Positions 40,400 through 51,869 of a stretch of 64,000 bases of DNA are shown piece by piece. The notes under the pieces were generated by a model, which saw nothing but the letters and a program-made list of their open reading frames with translations, did not search any database and had not been told where the DNA came from. The stretch is from Oscarella lobularis (lineage: Eukaryota; Porifera; Homoscleromorpha; Homosclerophorida; Oscarellidae), in the NCBI RefSeq assembly GCF_947507565.1, contig NC_089180.1:3162001-3226000 (forward strand), read 5' to 3'. The stretch's first letter is position 1, and the number at the start of each line of letters is the position of its first letter. The translations under genes were made by a program, and so were the position numbers.

Positions 40400-40960
40400 G
40401 TCTGATGATGACTTCTGGTGGCTTCATATTGTCGGTGGGATGGAACTTCACAAGACGATCGAGAAAAAAACGGCGGTAAACAAAAACCCGTTTTATTTCA
40501 TTTTGATGGGCCCGAACGTTCTTCATAGTGCATATTGCAGTTTACGGAGTGAGCAGTTGGCTTCTAGTTGCGTCCATGACGGTCTTGTCGAGACACGCGC
40601 TGAACAACAACGTTTCTGACGCTACAAGGCATGTTGCAGAGCTTGTGGAGAACCAAGAGAGAGCTGAATCTCAGGCAGGAAGAGTAGTTGAGCCTAGGGC
40701 AGCCACAAACTCGCTCAAACGATCCAAGAAGCTCTGGACAACGTCTGTCGCAACTACAGAATCCTGTGTACTGTAAAAGACTGTGAAAAAATTATATTCC
40801 TTACTGGGGGAACCCAGCAAGCTCGTCTTGTGATGGCAGCAATAGAGGAAGTTTTTTGGCGATACAGACGAGAAACTTCAGTTAGCAGATAAGCTGGTAG
40901 TCTTGTACCATTTTCAGAAGGAGAATGCAGAGTGGCGGAACTTGAAGGAGGAGGAGGAAG
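40400..40960. other. No feature recognised
   Basis: Short unsupported open frames on both strands. Confidence 0.4.
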
Positions 40961-40971
40961 GAAGTTCTACC

Positions 40972-41736
40972 ACGGATTGTAGAGGAGAGGGATAGGAAAC
41001 GATAGCGCACTACTGTACATTGTGACGTTGCATCCGTGACACGGTCTGACTCCTCCTCTCGCTCAAGAAACGCCCGATTTCTCCGAATCCGAAGGCTCTT
41101 TAGCCTTTTAAGCAACTCAAAAAGGTTACTAAGGATGTAAATAATGCTTCTAAATGTAGCTTTTATAAGCGACAGATGCCTAAAGCCGGTTTTTTCAACA
41201 GGCGACTTTGTGTAGCTTTCCTGATCGTTCTGCAGGCTTTCGGAACCACAATGTACATTCTAACTCTAGGCTAAAGACGTCAAAGTGCAACGGACATCTT
41301 CAAAAGCATCTGCGGTTGATCAAGACAAATTTCTAGAATGAGGTCTACCCTCGCAAGAAGGGTGCATGCTCGAAAATCGTCTTCATTTTGACAATCGTGA
41401 AACGCAGATGCTTTTGAAGATGTCAGTTGCACTTTGACGTCTTTAGCCTAGAGTTAGAATGTACATTGTGGTTCCGAAAGCCTGCAGAACGATCAGGAAA
41501 GCTACACAATGTCGCCTGTTGAAAAAACCGGCTTTAGGCATCTGTCGCTTGTAAAAGCTACATTTGGAAGCATTATTTACATCCTTAGTAACCTTTTCGA
41601 GTTGCTTTGAAGGCTAGAGAGCCTTCGGATTCGGAGAAATCGGGCGTTTCTTCAGCGAGAGGAGGAGTCAGACCGTAAACGTCACAATGTACAGTAGTGC
41701 GCTATCGTTTCCTATCCCTCTCCTCTACAATCTGTG
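40972..41736. mobile_element. Foldback element, 765 bp, 8-bp target duplication
   Basis: Arms 40972-41314 and 41403-41736 are about 95% identical inverted repeats around an 88-bp spacer. GTTCTACC flanks both ends (40964-40971 and 41737-41744). The outer ends GATTGTAGAGGAGAGGGATA then GGAAAC resemble the subterminal part of the P-like ends, so it is read as a non-autonomous P-like element. A hAT origin (also 8 bp) is possible. A small indel (gcatccgtgac) distinguishes the arms. Confidence 0.8.
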
Positions 41737-41744
41737 GTTCTACC

Positions 41745-42889
41745 TCTTACGGAAACCTTTCGAGCACGAGCAGCAGTAGTAGCTTAACGTCTTAAGTGTG
41801 TTGATTCTCTCTTAATGTTAAAAAAGGCTTTAGGAGTCCTTTTAGAGCAGGAAGACTGCGGGTAGAAGGAATATCATACCGCCGTTAATAATAATAAAAT
41901 TTACAACAAAATACTGTTTCCTCGCATGTCTCAAGAGACTAGAAAGTCTCCAACATCTGTATCTTCAAACTTCAGGAACCCGTATGTCCGGGTAGGGTAG
42001 ACGGGTTTTTGCTTGTTTTTTTCTAAAAAACTATTTACCCTACCCAGACATACGGGCAGTCTGGCATCATAGAATAAGGAATAATACCTCCCAGGCAGAA
42101 AGTTGTTCCGTGTAAAGATTCATACATAATTGAACATCAAACCCATTCGAATGACACTCTAAACTAAACTACAAAATCAGCACAACGGTGCAGAATTATA
42201 TTTCTTGTGGTCATTCACCCAAGTAAAAACTTTGGTAAGTTTAACTTGCCGAATACGTTGCTAGAGAATGAAGGAAAATAAGATTGAGCTCTTCTATGTA
42301 TGAAGCTAGTTGCTTGTAGTTCATTCAAAGCACGAAGCATAATATCAAAATCTTCCTTTGTGTCTAAGGTCCCGTGTTGGCCATGGGCCGGTTTGGTATC
42401 CGTTGAAGACTGAAGACTCTTTTCTAACATTTTCATTATTCCCGCTGATTAGCTACAACGTAAAGCTTCCTTTTCAGTGAGATTTGCTCCTAAGCGTTTA
42501 ATAAGCTTTTTGGTAATATTATTTAGGTGCTCAAGATGTAAATCAAACGTCCTTGTTGTTGCAAAATCTGATTCAGTTTACCTAGAACTAGCAGCCATTT
42601 TTCAAAGACTTTTCTCGTAATCCACGCTCGCCCATTGCTGCGGTAATCCACAGAAGATCACGTTGTGGTAGCAAGTCCTCTAAAGAACCGCGGCTCTTTG
42701 CTTCGACCAATGACAAGAGGTGGCGCAACACGAAAGAAGACAGTTAAACAAGTAGTCTCACATCGCAGCGCTTCAATTGTACACATTAGATGAAAATGGT
42801 CGTCGATTGGCCGCACGAGATGCATTATAAAAGCAAAACAAGTCTAACTATATTAAGAAAAAACCAGCGGTTAAACCCTCGGTACGTGC
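41745..42889. other. Intergenic sequence with one hairpin
   Basis: cccgtatgtccgggtagggt (about 41979) pairs with ctacccagacatacggg (about 42041), a small inverted repeat with an AT-rich loop. The minus ORF at 42215-42436 is of unknown nature. Confidence 0.5.
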
Positions 42890-43467
42890 AAATATACAAT
42901 TTCTCCTTCTTTATATTCGAGCGTTTCGCTTGAACGCTCATCATAATATTTCTTCCGCTTTGCCTGTGCGGCAGCTAAAGTTCCCTCGGTGATATCGCGC
43001 AATGCAGCCAATCGTTCCGTCAACTCGCTCAGGTGTTCACTCGGCTTTAATGGCGCTCTTCCTGGATTTCCAAACGCGCTGTCGGCGGGCGTTCGTGGTT
43101 AGCGACCGTATAATAATTCGAACGTGGATACGCCGGTGGACGACTGCACTGCCGTCCTATATCCGAATAATGCGATAGGAACCTTCAAATCCCAGTCACG
43201 CTTGTTCTCCTCTCCATACTTCGCAAGCATGCCTAATAACGTTCTGTTTGCCCTCTCTACTTTTGGGGATGGTACGCCGTCGTGCGTGACTTAGTCATTC
43301 CCAGCAAACTACATAGTTCTTTCATTACTTTCGCTTCAAAATTAGGCCGTTTGTCGGAGTGCATCACTACCGGTATGCCGTGCCGGCTCACCTGCTCTAG
43401 CAACGCTTGAGCTGTTGTATTTGCCTTCTGATCTGGAGTCGGAATCGCTTCAATCCATTTCGTATAG
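42890..43467 (-). pseudogene. Gypsy integrase fragment
   Basis: Minus strand: TKWIEAIPTPDQKANTTAQA, VVMHSDKRPNFEAKVMKELC, TTAYHPQK, then in a shifted frame VERANRTLLGMLAKYGEENK, FGYRTAVQSSTGVSTFELLY and a C-terminal GEIVYLHVPR. This is the integrase core (second Asp and Glu regions) and tail of a Ty3/gypsy pol. The HHCC and first Asp are absent, cut off at the TA-flanked element at 43470. A frameshift at HPQ|VERANR and a stop after LLYGR inactivate it. Confidence 0.8.
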
Positions 43468-43469
43468 TA

Positions 43470-43954
43470 CCCGGATACAAAAAATGAAACGGCGTTTATG
43501 CCGAAGGCGTCACCTGCCAAGAAAGTTTGAAAGAAAAAAAGTGTAGAACGTAAGGACTGAAACCTTTCTGTACTGACCTAAATTCGCTAACTACAAGCGG
43601 AAACGAGATAAACCCGGAAACGCGCTTTTGCGCGTCATGCATTCGATGCTGTCTTCCGTGCTTTATCGATCATTGTCTCACTCAATTTATCATGTGCAAT
43701 TTATCATGTGCAAAGGTTCGCCCTTGTCGTGCAATTACAGGTTTACAGACATACGGACGGAAAGGCACGGAAGACAGCATCGAATGCATGACGCGCAAAA
43801 GCGAGTTTCCGGCTTTATCTCGTTTCCGCTTTTAATTAGCGAATTCAAGTCAGTACAGAAAAGTTTCAGTCCTATCGATCTACACTTTTTATTTCAAACT
43901 TTCCTGGCAGGTGACGCCTTCGGCATTAACGACGGTTCATTTTTTGTATCCGGG
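43470..43954. mobile_element. Tc1/mariner-type foldback miniature element, 485 bp
   Basis: Inverted arms of about 190 bp starting CCCGGATACAAAAAATGAA surround a loop of about 100 bp. TA flanks both ends (43468-43469, 43955-43956). It interrupts the gypsy integrase. No ORF of note. Confidence 0.82.
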
Positions 43955-43956
43955 TA

Positions 43957-44539
43957 GCTGTGTGGCACCAGTTACGTCACAGAACGCCCGTAATTACAGA
44001 GTTAAAACGCTTCTTTCTCGTAGCCGAATCACACGATCACAGCGAAACCGGTGCGAAATCGTAGCAAACGTAAGTGGTTTAAAAAACGCCGGAGTGCCCC
44101 TTTAACAGCTTACAACAAATCGTGACATATTTATGACGTACAACGGTAACCATTGCATCAATACTATGTTCCAGCGGCTATTGTTTGTTGATTCTGGCTT
44201 TGTTCACCTTCTCTTTTACGCATCCCCGAACTCGAGCATTCTTCGTCAATTGTCATTCACTCTTCGAGCGAGACGAATATGCTGGGATTGCTTGGGAAAA
44301 AAACGTTGAGCGGGTTTTAGCGGTGAGAGGAATCGATTCCCAACGATCAGATATCATTGCTGAATGACAAGACAGTCAATCGTTCCTCCTAATCTTTCCC
44401 AAAGCACTGAGTAAGGTTGTTGCAGACGAACTCTGCCGTGGCGTTTATTGGAGGATTGGTCCTCGCCTGCTGCACTAAATATGACGTTATTTGTGCGTGT
44501 GTGTTGTGCTATGTGTTCTGGCTGTTTTAGCTCTAGGTA
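43957..44539. other. No feature recognised
   Basis: Flank of the interrupted gypsy copy; further pol sequence is not readable. Confidence 0.45.
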
Positions 44540-44765
44540 ACTGTTTATTTTAGCAGTCGTCTGAGACCTACTGAGACCCCGTCTAAGACCATTTGAGACC
44601 CCGTCTGAGACCATCTGAGACCCCGTGTGAGACCATCTGAGACCCCTAGACCATCTGAGCCCCTTTCTGAGGTCCGTACTGAGACCTACTGCCATTTGAG
44701 ACCTACTGAGACCCCTACTAACTAGTACTAAGACCGACTGAGCCCCCTACTGAGAGACCCCTCTG
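44540..44765. repeat. Degenerate tandem repeat of GAGACC(A/C)-type units
   Basis: About ten units of 10-22 bp such as ctgagaccccgtctgagacc with substitutions and length changes. Confidence 0.8.
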
Positions 44766-45131
44766 TCACAGTGGCGTAACGCCCACACTTTTGAATCAAA
44801 TTTCATGTAAAAAATTAAGTTTTTTTACCTTGCTCTTCCAACCTTTCTCTTTCGTTTGCGCCGATTTCCGCGGCTGTGCGACATTACAAGCCAGCTAGAA
44901 AAAAGGTGCAATTAGTAGACGTTCTTCCATCTTCCATAAAAAGCGTCCGTTCATCGTTTCCTTGTCATCGCCAATCTTCAGATTCTTCCAAACAGACTTT
45001 TCGGTAGCAAGCTGTGTTTCTAGGAGCGTAGAAACTGCATTTGAGCGTCTTTCCGGAGTTCTCTAACGCGCGTCGCATTCTTCGGCAAATACCTGCGTTT
45101 TCTTGCTTATTTCCACGTCCTCTCAATCGAA
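44766..45131. other. Upstream flank of the MULE-like gene
   Basis: No motif seen. It may hold the element's terminal repeat, but I could not match it to another end. Confidence 0.4.
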
Positions 45132-46055
45132 ATGGGGCGCAAGTCAAAGTTCAAGAGAGCTGGCTTTCGTGGGAACCAATGGCATTTGATGGATCGGTCC
45201 GCTACGAACACTCAAACCAACCCCGAAGCACCTCCCAGTTCCGGTAGTGAACACGAGGCTATTTCAAACCCATCTGGCGCGGGAATATCGTCGCTGAAGC
45301 TCGCAGACGCTCCTACTTTGTGGCCTGGGAAAGGCCCATCGCATACGTCACAGTGTAGCGTCTTGACACGTTTCTCAAGCGCCGATCCACCGACTTACCG
45401 CCTAATTGACCTCTTGCAACTGAGTTCGGCACTAAAGAGCTTCGCCGTTTGCAGTACGTGCCTGGAAAGCAAAATTGTTCTTTGTGAAGACGAGAAGAAG
45501 CACCGAGGATTCGTGTCCAAGATTGTTTTGAAGTGCAATAGCTGCTCGGCGGCGCACTCATTCGCCACGTCTCGCCTTCGCCCTGGGGTTCGGGGACAAA
45601 GCTACGACGTCAATCGGCGTATAGCACTCGCCGCGATTGGATCAGGAACCAATCGAGCGAGCTTCGTTCGCTTCGCCGGTGTCATGAATATGCCTCCGCC
45701 TCCATTGTGTGACAGTTGGAACATTCATACTGAAGCACTTTCGGAATCTATGGGGACAGTAATTCAATAAATATTTTCTTTTATTATACGAATACTAAAG
45801 TCAACCGTTATTAGGTTTTTGAAGAGTCTGTTTGCCAAGCAGTGCAAAGACACCGGAATCGAGTAGGAGCAGGGGAAGACGACATCATCGACGTTGCTGT
45901 GTCATTTGACGGCACTTGGGCGACGAGGCTTCTGTTCTCTGTACGGTCTTCAGGCGGTTGTTCTCGACGGGTATGTAATCGACTTCAACATTTTTTCATC
46001 CTAATGCAGATCGTGCCAAAGAATGAAGGAATTGGGGTAAAATATAATTCATCCA
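45132..46055 (+). pseudogene. Mutator-like (MULE) transposase N-terminal half
   Basis: Start ATG at 45132 (MGRKSKFKR). Exon 1 to 45758 includes a zinc-like CSTCLESK...CNSC and YDVNRRIALAAIGSGTNRAS then VMNMPPPPLC, the conserved lead-in of PF20700-type Mutator domains. A 56-nt intron (45759-45814) joins in frame to VFEESVCQAVQRHR and DIIDVAVSFDGTW with the first catalytic Asp. Just after it a small deletion shifts frame (GFCSLYG continues in another frame). The rest of the DDE domain is missing. It would have mobilised a Mutator-like element. Confidence 0.68.
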
Positions 46056-46131
46056 CTTATCATTTTCATTGTGCAATAAAACCTTTTAGTATTGGCAGAG
46101 AGAGTGCAGAATTCCGCGCCTGTCATCAAGC

Positions 46132-46290
46132 ATGAAGGAATACGCTGTCGCTGAAGACAGCTGTCGACGTCACATGTTGTACAAAGACTTTTTATTTACC
46201 TCGAAGTCGGTTTCTGCATCTTCCGGCTGTCAGTGTTGCGACAATTGCAAAAAATGATGCTCGTGTGAGAGATGCACAATGGTTGTCTAA
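46132..46290 (+). pseudogene. RecQ-like zinc-cluster fragment
   Basis: MKEYAVAEDSCRRHMLYKDF followed by CQCCDNCKK, a stop, and CSCERC resembles the RecQ zinc-binding tail (CRR..LL..F....CxxCDxC) in helicases that occur on cnidarian and sponge mobile elements. Only this tail survives. It converges on the DUF6589-like gene. Confidence 0.42.
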
Positions 46291-46304
46291 CGGGGTGTTC
46301 ATTT

Positions 46305-49300
46305 TCATTGAATGCAATGCCACGTTTCTATATCACAATCCGAATACACGGTTCCTACATTGCATTCTTTCAGCAATTTTTTTAGCCATTTGTGCAGTTC
46401 ACTGCTGGCAATCGTTGCTGATATATTCCAAGGTTTTTCAAACGCTGAGTGTCGTCTTCCCTCACAGTATTGCATAATGCGGTTTTCTTGCAGAATTTTG
46501 AGGACGGCGTCGAGGTCTTCTTGATCTTCAGCTACGCTGTGCCTGCCGCTATTGAAAGAAGAATCCACGCTCTCTTCGAAGGTATGACAAACCTCGTTCA
46601 CCAATCCTATTGATTTGGCGGCCCTTACAATCACGGTGGGCGTGATGTTAGCGCCAACATTGGAGAGCACAGTTTTCAACCGACGATTGAGGTGCTCTAG
46701 AGCGAGATCACATGGAATGTTTCTCCCTGCCCCACCTCCGGTGTTTACTGTACGGCTCCACAGAAGCTGCTCTTTCAAACGTTGTGAAAGCGTGAGCATG
46801 TTGTACAATGTAAGAAAGGCCTCCTTAGCATAATTACGTCGGTTTGAAGCCTTATAGGCAAGTAGAAGCATTTTTTAGTAAGTCCTGATGCGATTTCCGT
46901 CTCCTTCCCGTATAGCATTGTGAAAGCCGTGATACACCAGTCCCAGACTTATAAGCTCTTTGGCGTAAGAGAATACTCCGTCATCGCTATTTTCGAGTGT
47001 CTGCTGACCGGCAAGGACTGGCGGAAAGAATCGCTCCACCAGCGAATCAGCAACATCTTTCAATGACGGCATATTGTCGGATGTGCAGTCGTCAGCAGTG
47101 TGCAGGGCAGCCGCGACTAAATGACTTTCAAACGCCAACTGGAAGAAGTCTTCGGCTGCCTTCAAATCTTTGCCCGGGTCGTCTTTGACAGACGTGCGAT
47201 AAAGAACTTGTATAATTTGAAATAATGTTCTTTTGTCTCGGACCGACTTTGCCGAGTACAAGCGCTTCCAAACGACCTTCGCGCAAAATTGATATCACTG
47301 CTCATGTCTCTTCTTATTTTCAAGATACCTCACCTTTGCAAGATACAGTCGCGCATGCCAGTCTTCTGCTATCGATCTGAAGCCTTCAAGACGGTCCAAT
47401 GAAGTGTCATGAGTAGCTCGAAGTGATTTTGCTCCTAGAGCACGAGCCGCTGTTAACTGGTCGCCTCCAATAAGAATTGGGCAGACTTCCGTCTCTTCGA
47501 ATGTAATGACGTCGTTTCCCACAGTTGTAGTCCTGGTAGCGCGATTCTGAGGAACGTACTTTTGCAATGTGGAAATGATGTCGCACATCTCTGGTAGCTT
47601 ATTTTCATTCAAGGGCACAACGCCGAGAGGAACCTCGAGGATATAGATATTAGCCACTCGAGGTTTGCACATAATTTGGCACAATTACGATGAGAGATGT
47701 CGATGACATTTCTCTGGTGTGAGAACTAGGAATATGTCGTTGCACGTCCTTCTCATCATGCTGAAAGTAGCGTGGTAGCCGGCGGAAAAGAATTCTGTAA
47801 GTACATTTTTGCTGGCATGTTACGAGACACTGCTCTGTTTACCTTCCAATAAGCACAAAGAAGTCTCTTTTAAGTCTGTCGATGTCTGACTGATTTGGCA
47901 GAAATCGGCAGCCGACACGGACGGCATACACTCATGGCTGTCCTCAGGAAGTGATGGTATTCTCATATGAGTGAAAGTAGTGATGTGACTGTGTTTGAAA
48001 GGCTATTCGTTGCGATGCGGGACGAACGTTTTTGTCTACATTGTCACCCACTACAATTTTGTAGCCAATGACATTCCTTAAAAGTAAGCTGTGGAAGAAT
48101 TTGGTGAAATTTCTTTAGTGTGTCTATTACCTGTTTTTTTTAGGATTCTGAAGTGCTTCATCCAAGGCACAGTAAGAGTCATGGTCCATTGGCACTACAA
48201 CAACAACAATGTACTGTATGAAAATGTCAATGCAAGAGCGATAGTTATACTTTGGATCTCTGTAGATGAGCATTCGTCTGTTGACAGTTGACAGGGCTGA
48301 TTTACGTCACTCTGTATACATAATATCAAAAAATTAATAGAGATTGACGGCTGCGCTTGATGCTCTGCGCCTCGAAGTGCTGCTTTCTAGCCTTTTACAC
48401 CATAAGGAAATCCTCTGCTATGCTGTCAACTATGCGCAGAGTTTGCTTGTGAGACATGCAAACCATGAGAGGCTGCATGCAGTTGAATATCTGGTCATAG
48501 AACATTTAATAATACCAAAATTGATAAATTGTTTCAAACCAATTTACTTGTTTAGAGCATCCGTTTCCATAGAACCCTCACAGAAATTGCGCGCTGAACG
48601 TACGAACATTTATTGTTCCGGCTCTTTATGACAATTGATGCAATGAAGCACAATAGTATTTGATCTTGGTCTGGTTGCCCAAGAAGAGATTTGACAATTC
48701 GAATTAGCATTGGTGCTCGAGAAGTGAGCTTCTGCTCCAGTGTTTTTCATGAGAATGATGACAAGTTTTTGTCGGACGTCTGCAAAACCGAGTCATTGCC
48801 TGCTCCAATCATAGCTTTGATTTCTCTTCCAACTTCCGATTGCAGAGTATTCAGTAAGGCATCCGATGCCTTCTGGTCAGCAATCTGATCCTTAGCGGTT
48901 GCCATTAGTGAACGACGAACGGAATGTTTTACAAGACGACTTCGCTTAGGAGTCAACTTAAATTTCCTTGGCCCGGATTTGTAATCAATGATCACCTACA
49001 AAAGTGATGCCATAAATTTGAAATACAAAAGGTAACATTTTACCTTAACGGGCGGAGTTTTGGGCTTGATTCTAGTCGTCAAAACACTGTGAGACTCTTC
49101 ATGGTCAGCAGAAAGTACTTCTGGTAATTGAGGACACTCGCTTTCTCCGTCAATGTCTAGCCGACGTTTCTTTGGAGGAGAGCGTTCAAGCCAGAAGGAG
49201 AACTGTTTAACAATCTAGAAAACAGCATAAAAAAATTTAAAAACTGCCTTGCTTAATTAAAATGTTGTTGACTAAATTACAGTTCTTTTCAATTGTTCAG

Positions 49301-49520
49301 ATTTCTGGATAGCAGTCAGTCTGTGCTCGCACCCGCTATAGAGGAACTGCCCGGTGAGGTGACGCTAAACGATGGCAAGGCTGGTTTTGTAGAAATCGTT
49401 GAGTATGGAGTCCAGGACTTCGAGCGAACTTCTGCAGCAACTCCCCCTATCGATACGCTTTCGTTTCTTCTTCTGGGAATCTGTGCTAACCGGTTCCCTA
49501 CACAGAGCGCAAAAGTCCAT
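46305..49520 (-). pseudogene. DUF6589-family gene, decayed
   Basis: Start ATG at 49520 (MDFCALCREPVS). Exon 1 49520-49281, exon 2 49214-49044 and exon 3 from 48995 join in frame through 66- and 48-nt introns. Later segments read PMLIRIVKSLL, CMQPLMVCMSHKQTLRIVD, VCPILIGGDQLTAARALGAK, GFRSIAEDWHARLY, FHNAIREGDGNRIRTYW and GAGRNIPCDLALEHLNRRLK, the order of DUF6589 proteins. Molecular function is unknown; the family is often mobile-element associated. A TGA at 48747 (probably former Trp), a frameshift near 48565 and unreadable stretches at 47700-48330 show decay. Confidence 0.65.
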
Positions 49521-49737
49521 AGCCAAAAAGTATCCTGGACTTATCTTGCGCAATATATGGCTGAGAGGCTTCAACAGCTTTGGCCATATCATCTCCTTTG
49601 GTTTCATTGGCGGCGTATAGGCAGAGCCAGGCGAGTGTGCCACGAAATAAGAGCTAGAGCACAGAAGCGCGGAATTGTACAAATAAATTACGCGAGAGCA
49701 CTCGCTGAGCTAGGCCCGTCCTGCTTGTCGATCTTTC

Positions 49738-50480
49738 GATGACCGCGGCGAAACCGTCCTGAAGCCGCGAAAGCCCCTTTGCTTACCCTATATAGCGAGA
49801 TTCTCGCGATCCGTAATGCACCTAGAAACGACGCGCAACGTTGCTAATGATGACGATGATTCGCGTGTGCACTTGCTACTTCGCGCGCGTACACTTGCTA
49901 TTTCGCGGCTACTACGTCATCAAATTATCGCCCACCCAAAATCGGGGAGAGCGGTGCACAACGAGATCAAAGGCATGTCCCCAGACCCTCTCCCCGTAGT
50001 GATATTAACGGAGGGGGAGGGGCTGGGAACGAGACTACTGCTTGTGTTCCATCGGATCGAGACTGGTCATGTTTGGAGAAAAGTGAGGCGAGTTTCCTCG
50101 CGACCGACGGGCAATGGAGCGACAATTGCTGGCTGAACCAGACGCTCCCCGCGAGTGCCCCGCAGCCCCACAGACCCGAAGCATCGGTCTGTACCACCAC
50201 CGACGGGGTTGCCGCAATGCATGCAAAGAATCCACGCCCGTTCCAACGCTCTAAGAACGTCGTCCACTAGAGCAGATCCGCTTTTGCCTCAACATTCAGA
50301 CAAATGACGTGGTGCATCGCTGGCCGCGCCATGAATAGGTCAATCAATCGACAAACGAATGACCGCCCGGCCGAGATCGCCGTCGCGGCGTGGTGTAGTA
50401 GAGTCATTCCGGTGTTTTCAGACAGCCTGAATATCGGACAAGTGTACTGAGCTTTTGTTGTGCAGAACTCCAACTTCTTT
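49738..50480 (-). pseudogene. YR retrotransposon copy 2: RT end, RNase H start, 3' region
   Basis: Minus strand: LLHHAATAISAGRSFVCRLI and a WW-containing RT end, then VVQTDASGLWGCGAL of RNase H, then directly the 3' region shared with 2300-2608. The second half of RNase H and the recombinase are deleted. Orientation is opposite to copy 1. Its 3' end lies about 220 bp upstream of the DUF6589-like start codon. Confidence 0.72.
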
Positions 50481-50562
50481 TACCGTTGTTGAACCCTTGC
50501 GTGTGTAGAAACATCCACACAAAATCGCAGAGCCGTTCGTTACGCGCACGCTACAGGAGACG

Positions 50563-51426
50563 TCATTTTGTATCCCCGGACACTGACATACGTTGTCGGA
50601 CAGCACCAGGCAAAGCGGACAGGCCTTCTAGCGTATCAACAGCTGATCTGTGGATCATGGCGACGGTTGATCGAGCTGTGTGGCAGGAAGCGCCGTCCTG
50701 CTGAAAAGTAAAGCTTTGGCCGATGAGTTTTCTGCCATCTGGCTGTAAAAATTCGCGCAGGAGGGCTTGGTACTTTTCGACGTTGAGTGTATCAGTGATG
50801 ACTTTGATAGACCCAACGCCAGAGGCGGCCATTGTTCCCCAAATCATGATCTTCCCTCCCCCAAATTTAACGGTGGGAACCACGCAGTCCGGCAAAAATC
50901 GTTTCCCTGGTCTCCTTCTGACAAATGTTCGTCTGTCAGATTGCCACAACTCGATCGAACATTCGTCTGACCAGAGGACGTTTGACCATTGGGCCTTGGT
51001 CCAATGGCGCCTTTCAACTGCCAAAGAGAGCCTGGCCTTCCGGTGTCTTTCGGTTAGCAAAGGCTTTCTGGCGGCAATACGGCCGTTTAGATTATGCTTG
51101 CACAAGCGTCGTTGCACTGTCGAAACAGAAGCAGAAACGATCCCTGCTTCTTGAGAAGCGCGACGTAATGCTAGAGCGGTCTGTTTCCGGTCACGTAAAC
51201 TCATGCGAATAAGACGTCTGTTCTCTCTCTTTGAAGTAAAACGAGGACGACCCGACTTTAAACGTGACTTAACAGAACCAGTCTCCTTGAACTTTTTTAC
51301 TAATTCTTGGACGCACACTCGTGAAACACTCTCCTTGAGAGCGACTTTGTTCATCAATAAGCCGGTTTGAACAAGGGTTACGATTCGACTTCGCATTTCG
51401 TCGCTGAGATAGCGATGTCTACCCAT
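50563..51426 (-). pseudogene. Tc1-like transposase, C-terminally truncated
   Basis: From the ATG at 51426: MGRHRYLSDEMRSRIVTLVQ, an N-terminal paired-like helix-turn-helix, SGRPRFTSKREN (GRPR hinge), then WSDECSIELWQSD with the first catalytic Asp, GGGKIMIWGTMAASG and FTFQQDGASCHTARST with the second Asp. The SPDLNPIE block with the third acidic residue is missing; the frame runs into other sequence at about 50600. It lies within YR element copy 2, separating gag-like from RT sequence. Confidence 0.82.
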
Positions 51427-51869
51427 TACAAATGCAAGCAAAACTGCTAAAAGAACTCTCAAAACTTGTTTACAGTTGAAATTATCGACTCTAAAGGCGT
51501 ACTTTTTGACACAAGCAGGACAAACGATATTTAGTGAACTTGGACACTTGCTCAATTGTGACGCAACAAAACATTGTTTAAAACCTGTTAAGATGATCCA
51601 GTTGGGGTGATGTGACGCCGCGAGCTGGAGGAGGTGGACTAGCTGTTCAGTGCCGCCAGGAGTTGCAACGCCTTATTGGTAAATTCAGGCGCATGTGCAC
51701 ACCCGGCCCTTTATCCGTTTCGGGGTCATTCCTAAATCGCAATCTGTTTGCATAAATGTTAAGTCAACTTTCAATTTGATATACCAACGTTTCTCATAAA
51801 GAATATTCCATTCTTTTTCACAACCGATTTCAGCCAATTCAACCGCAGTAGAGACACAAAGCAAGCTTA

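Noticed and set aside
43257-43520. Fused ORF starting MAGDAFGINAVSFFVSGYYTK
   Set aside because: The first residues come from the inverted arm of the TA-flanked element; only the part from about TKWIEAIP onward is integrase.
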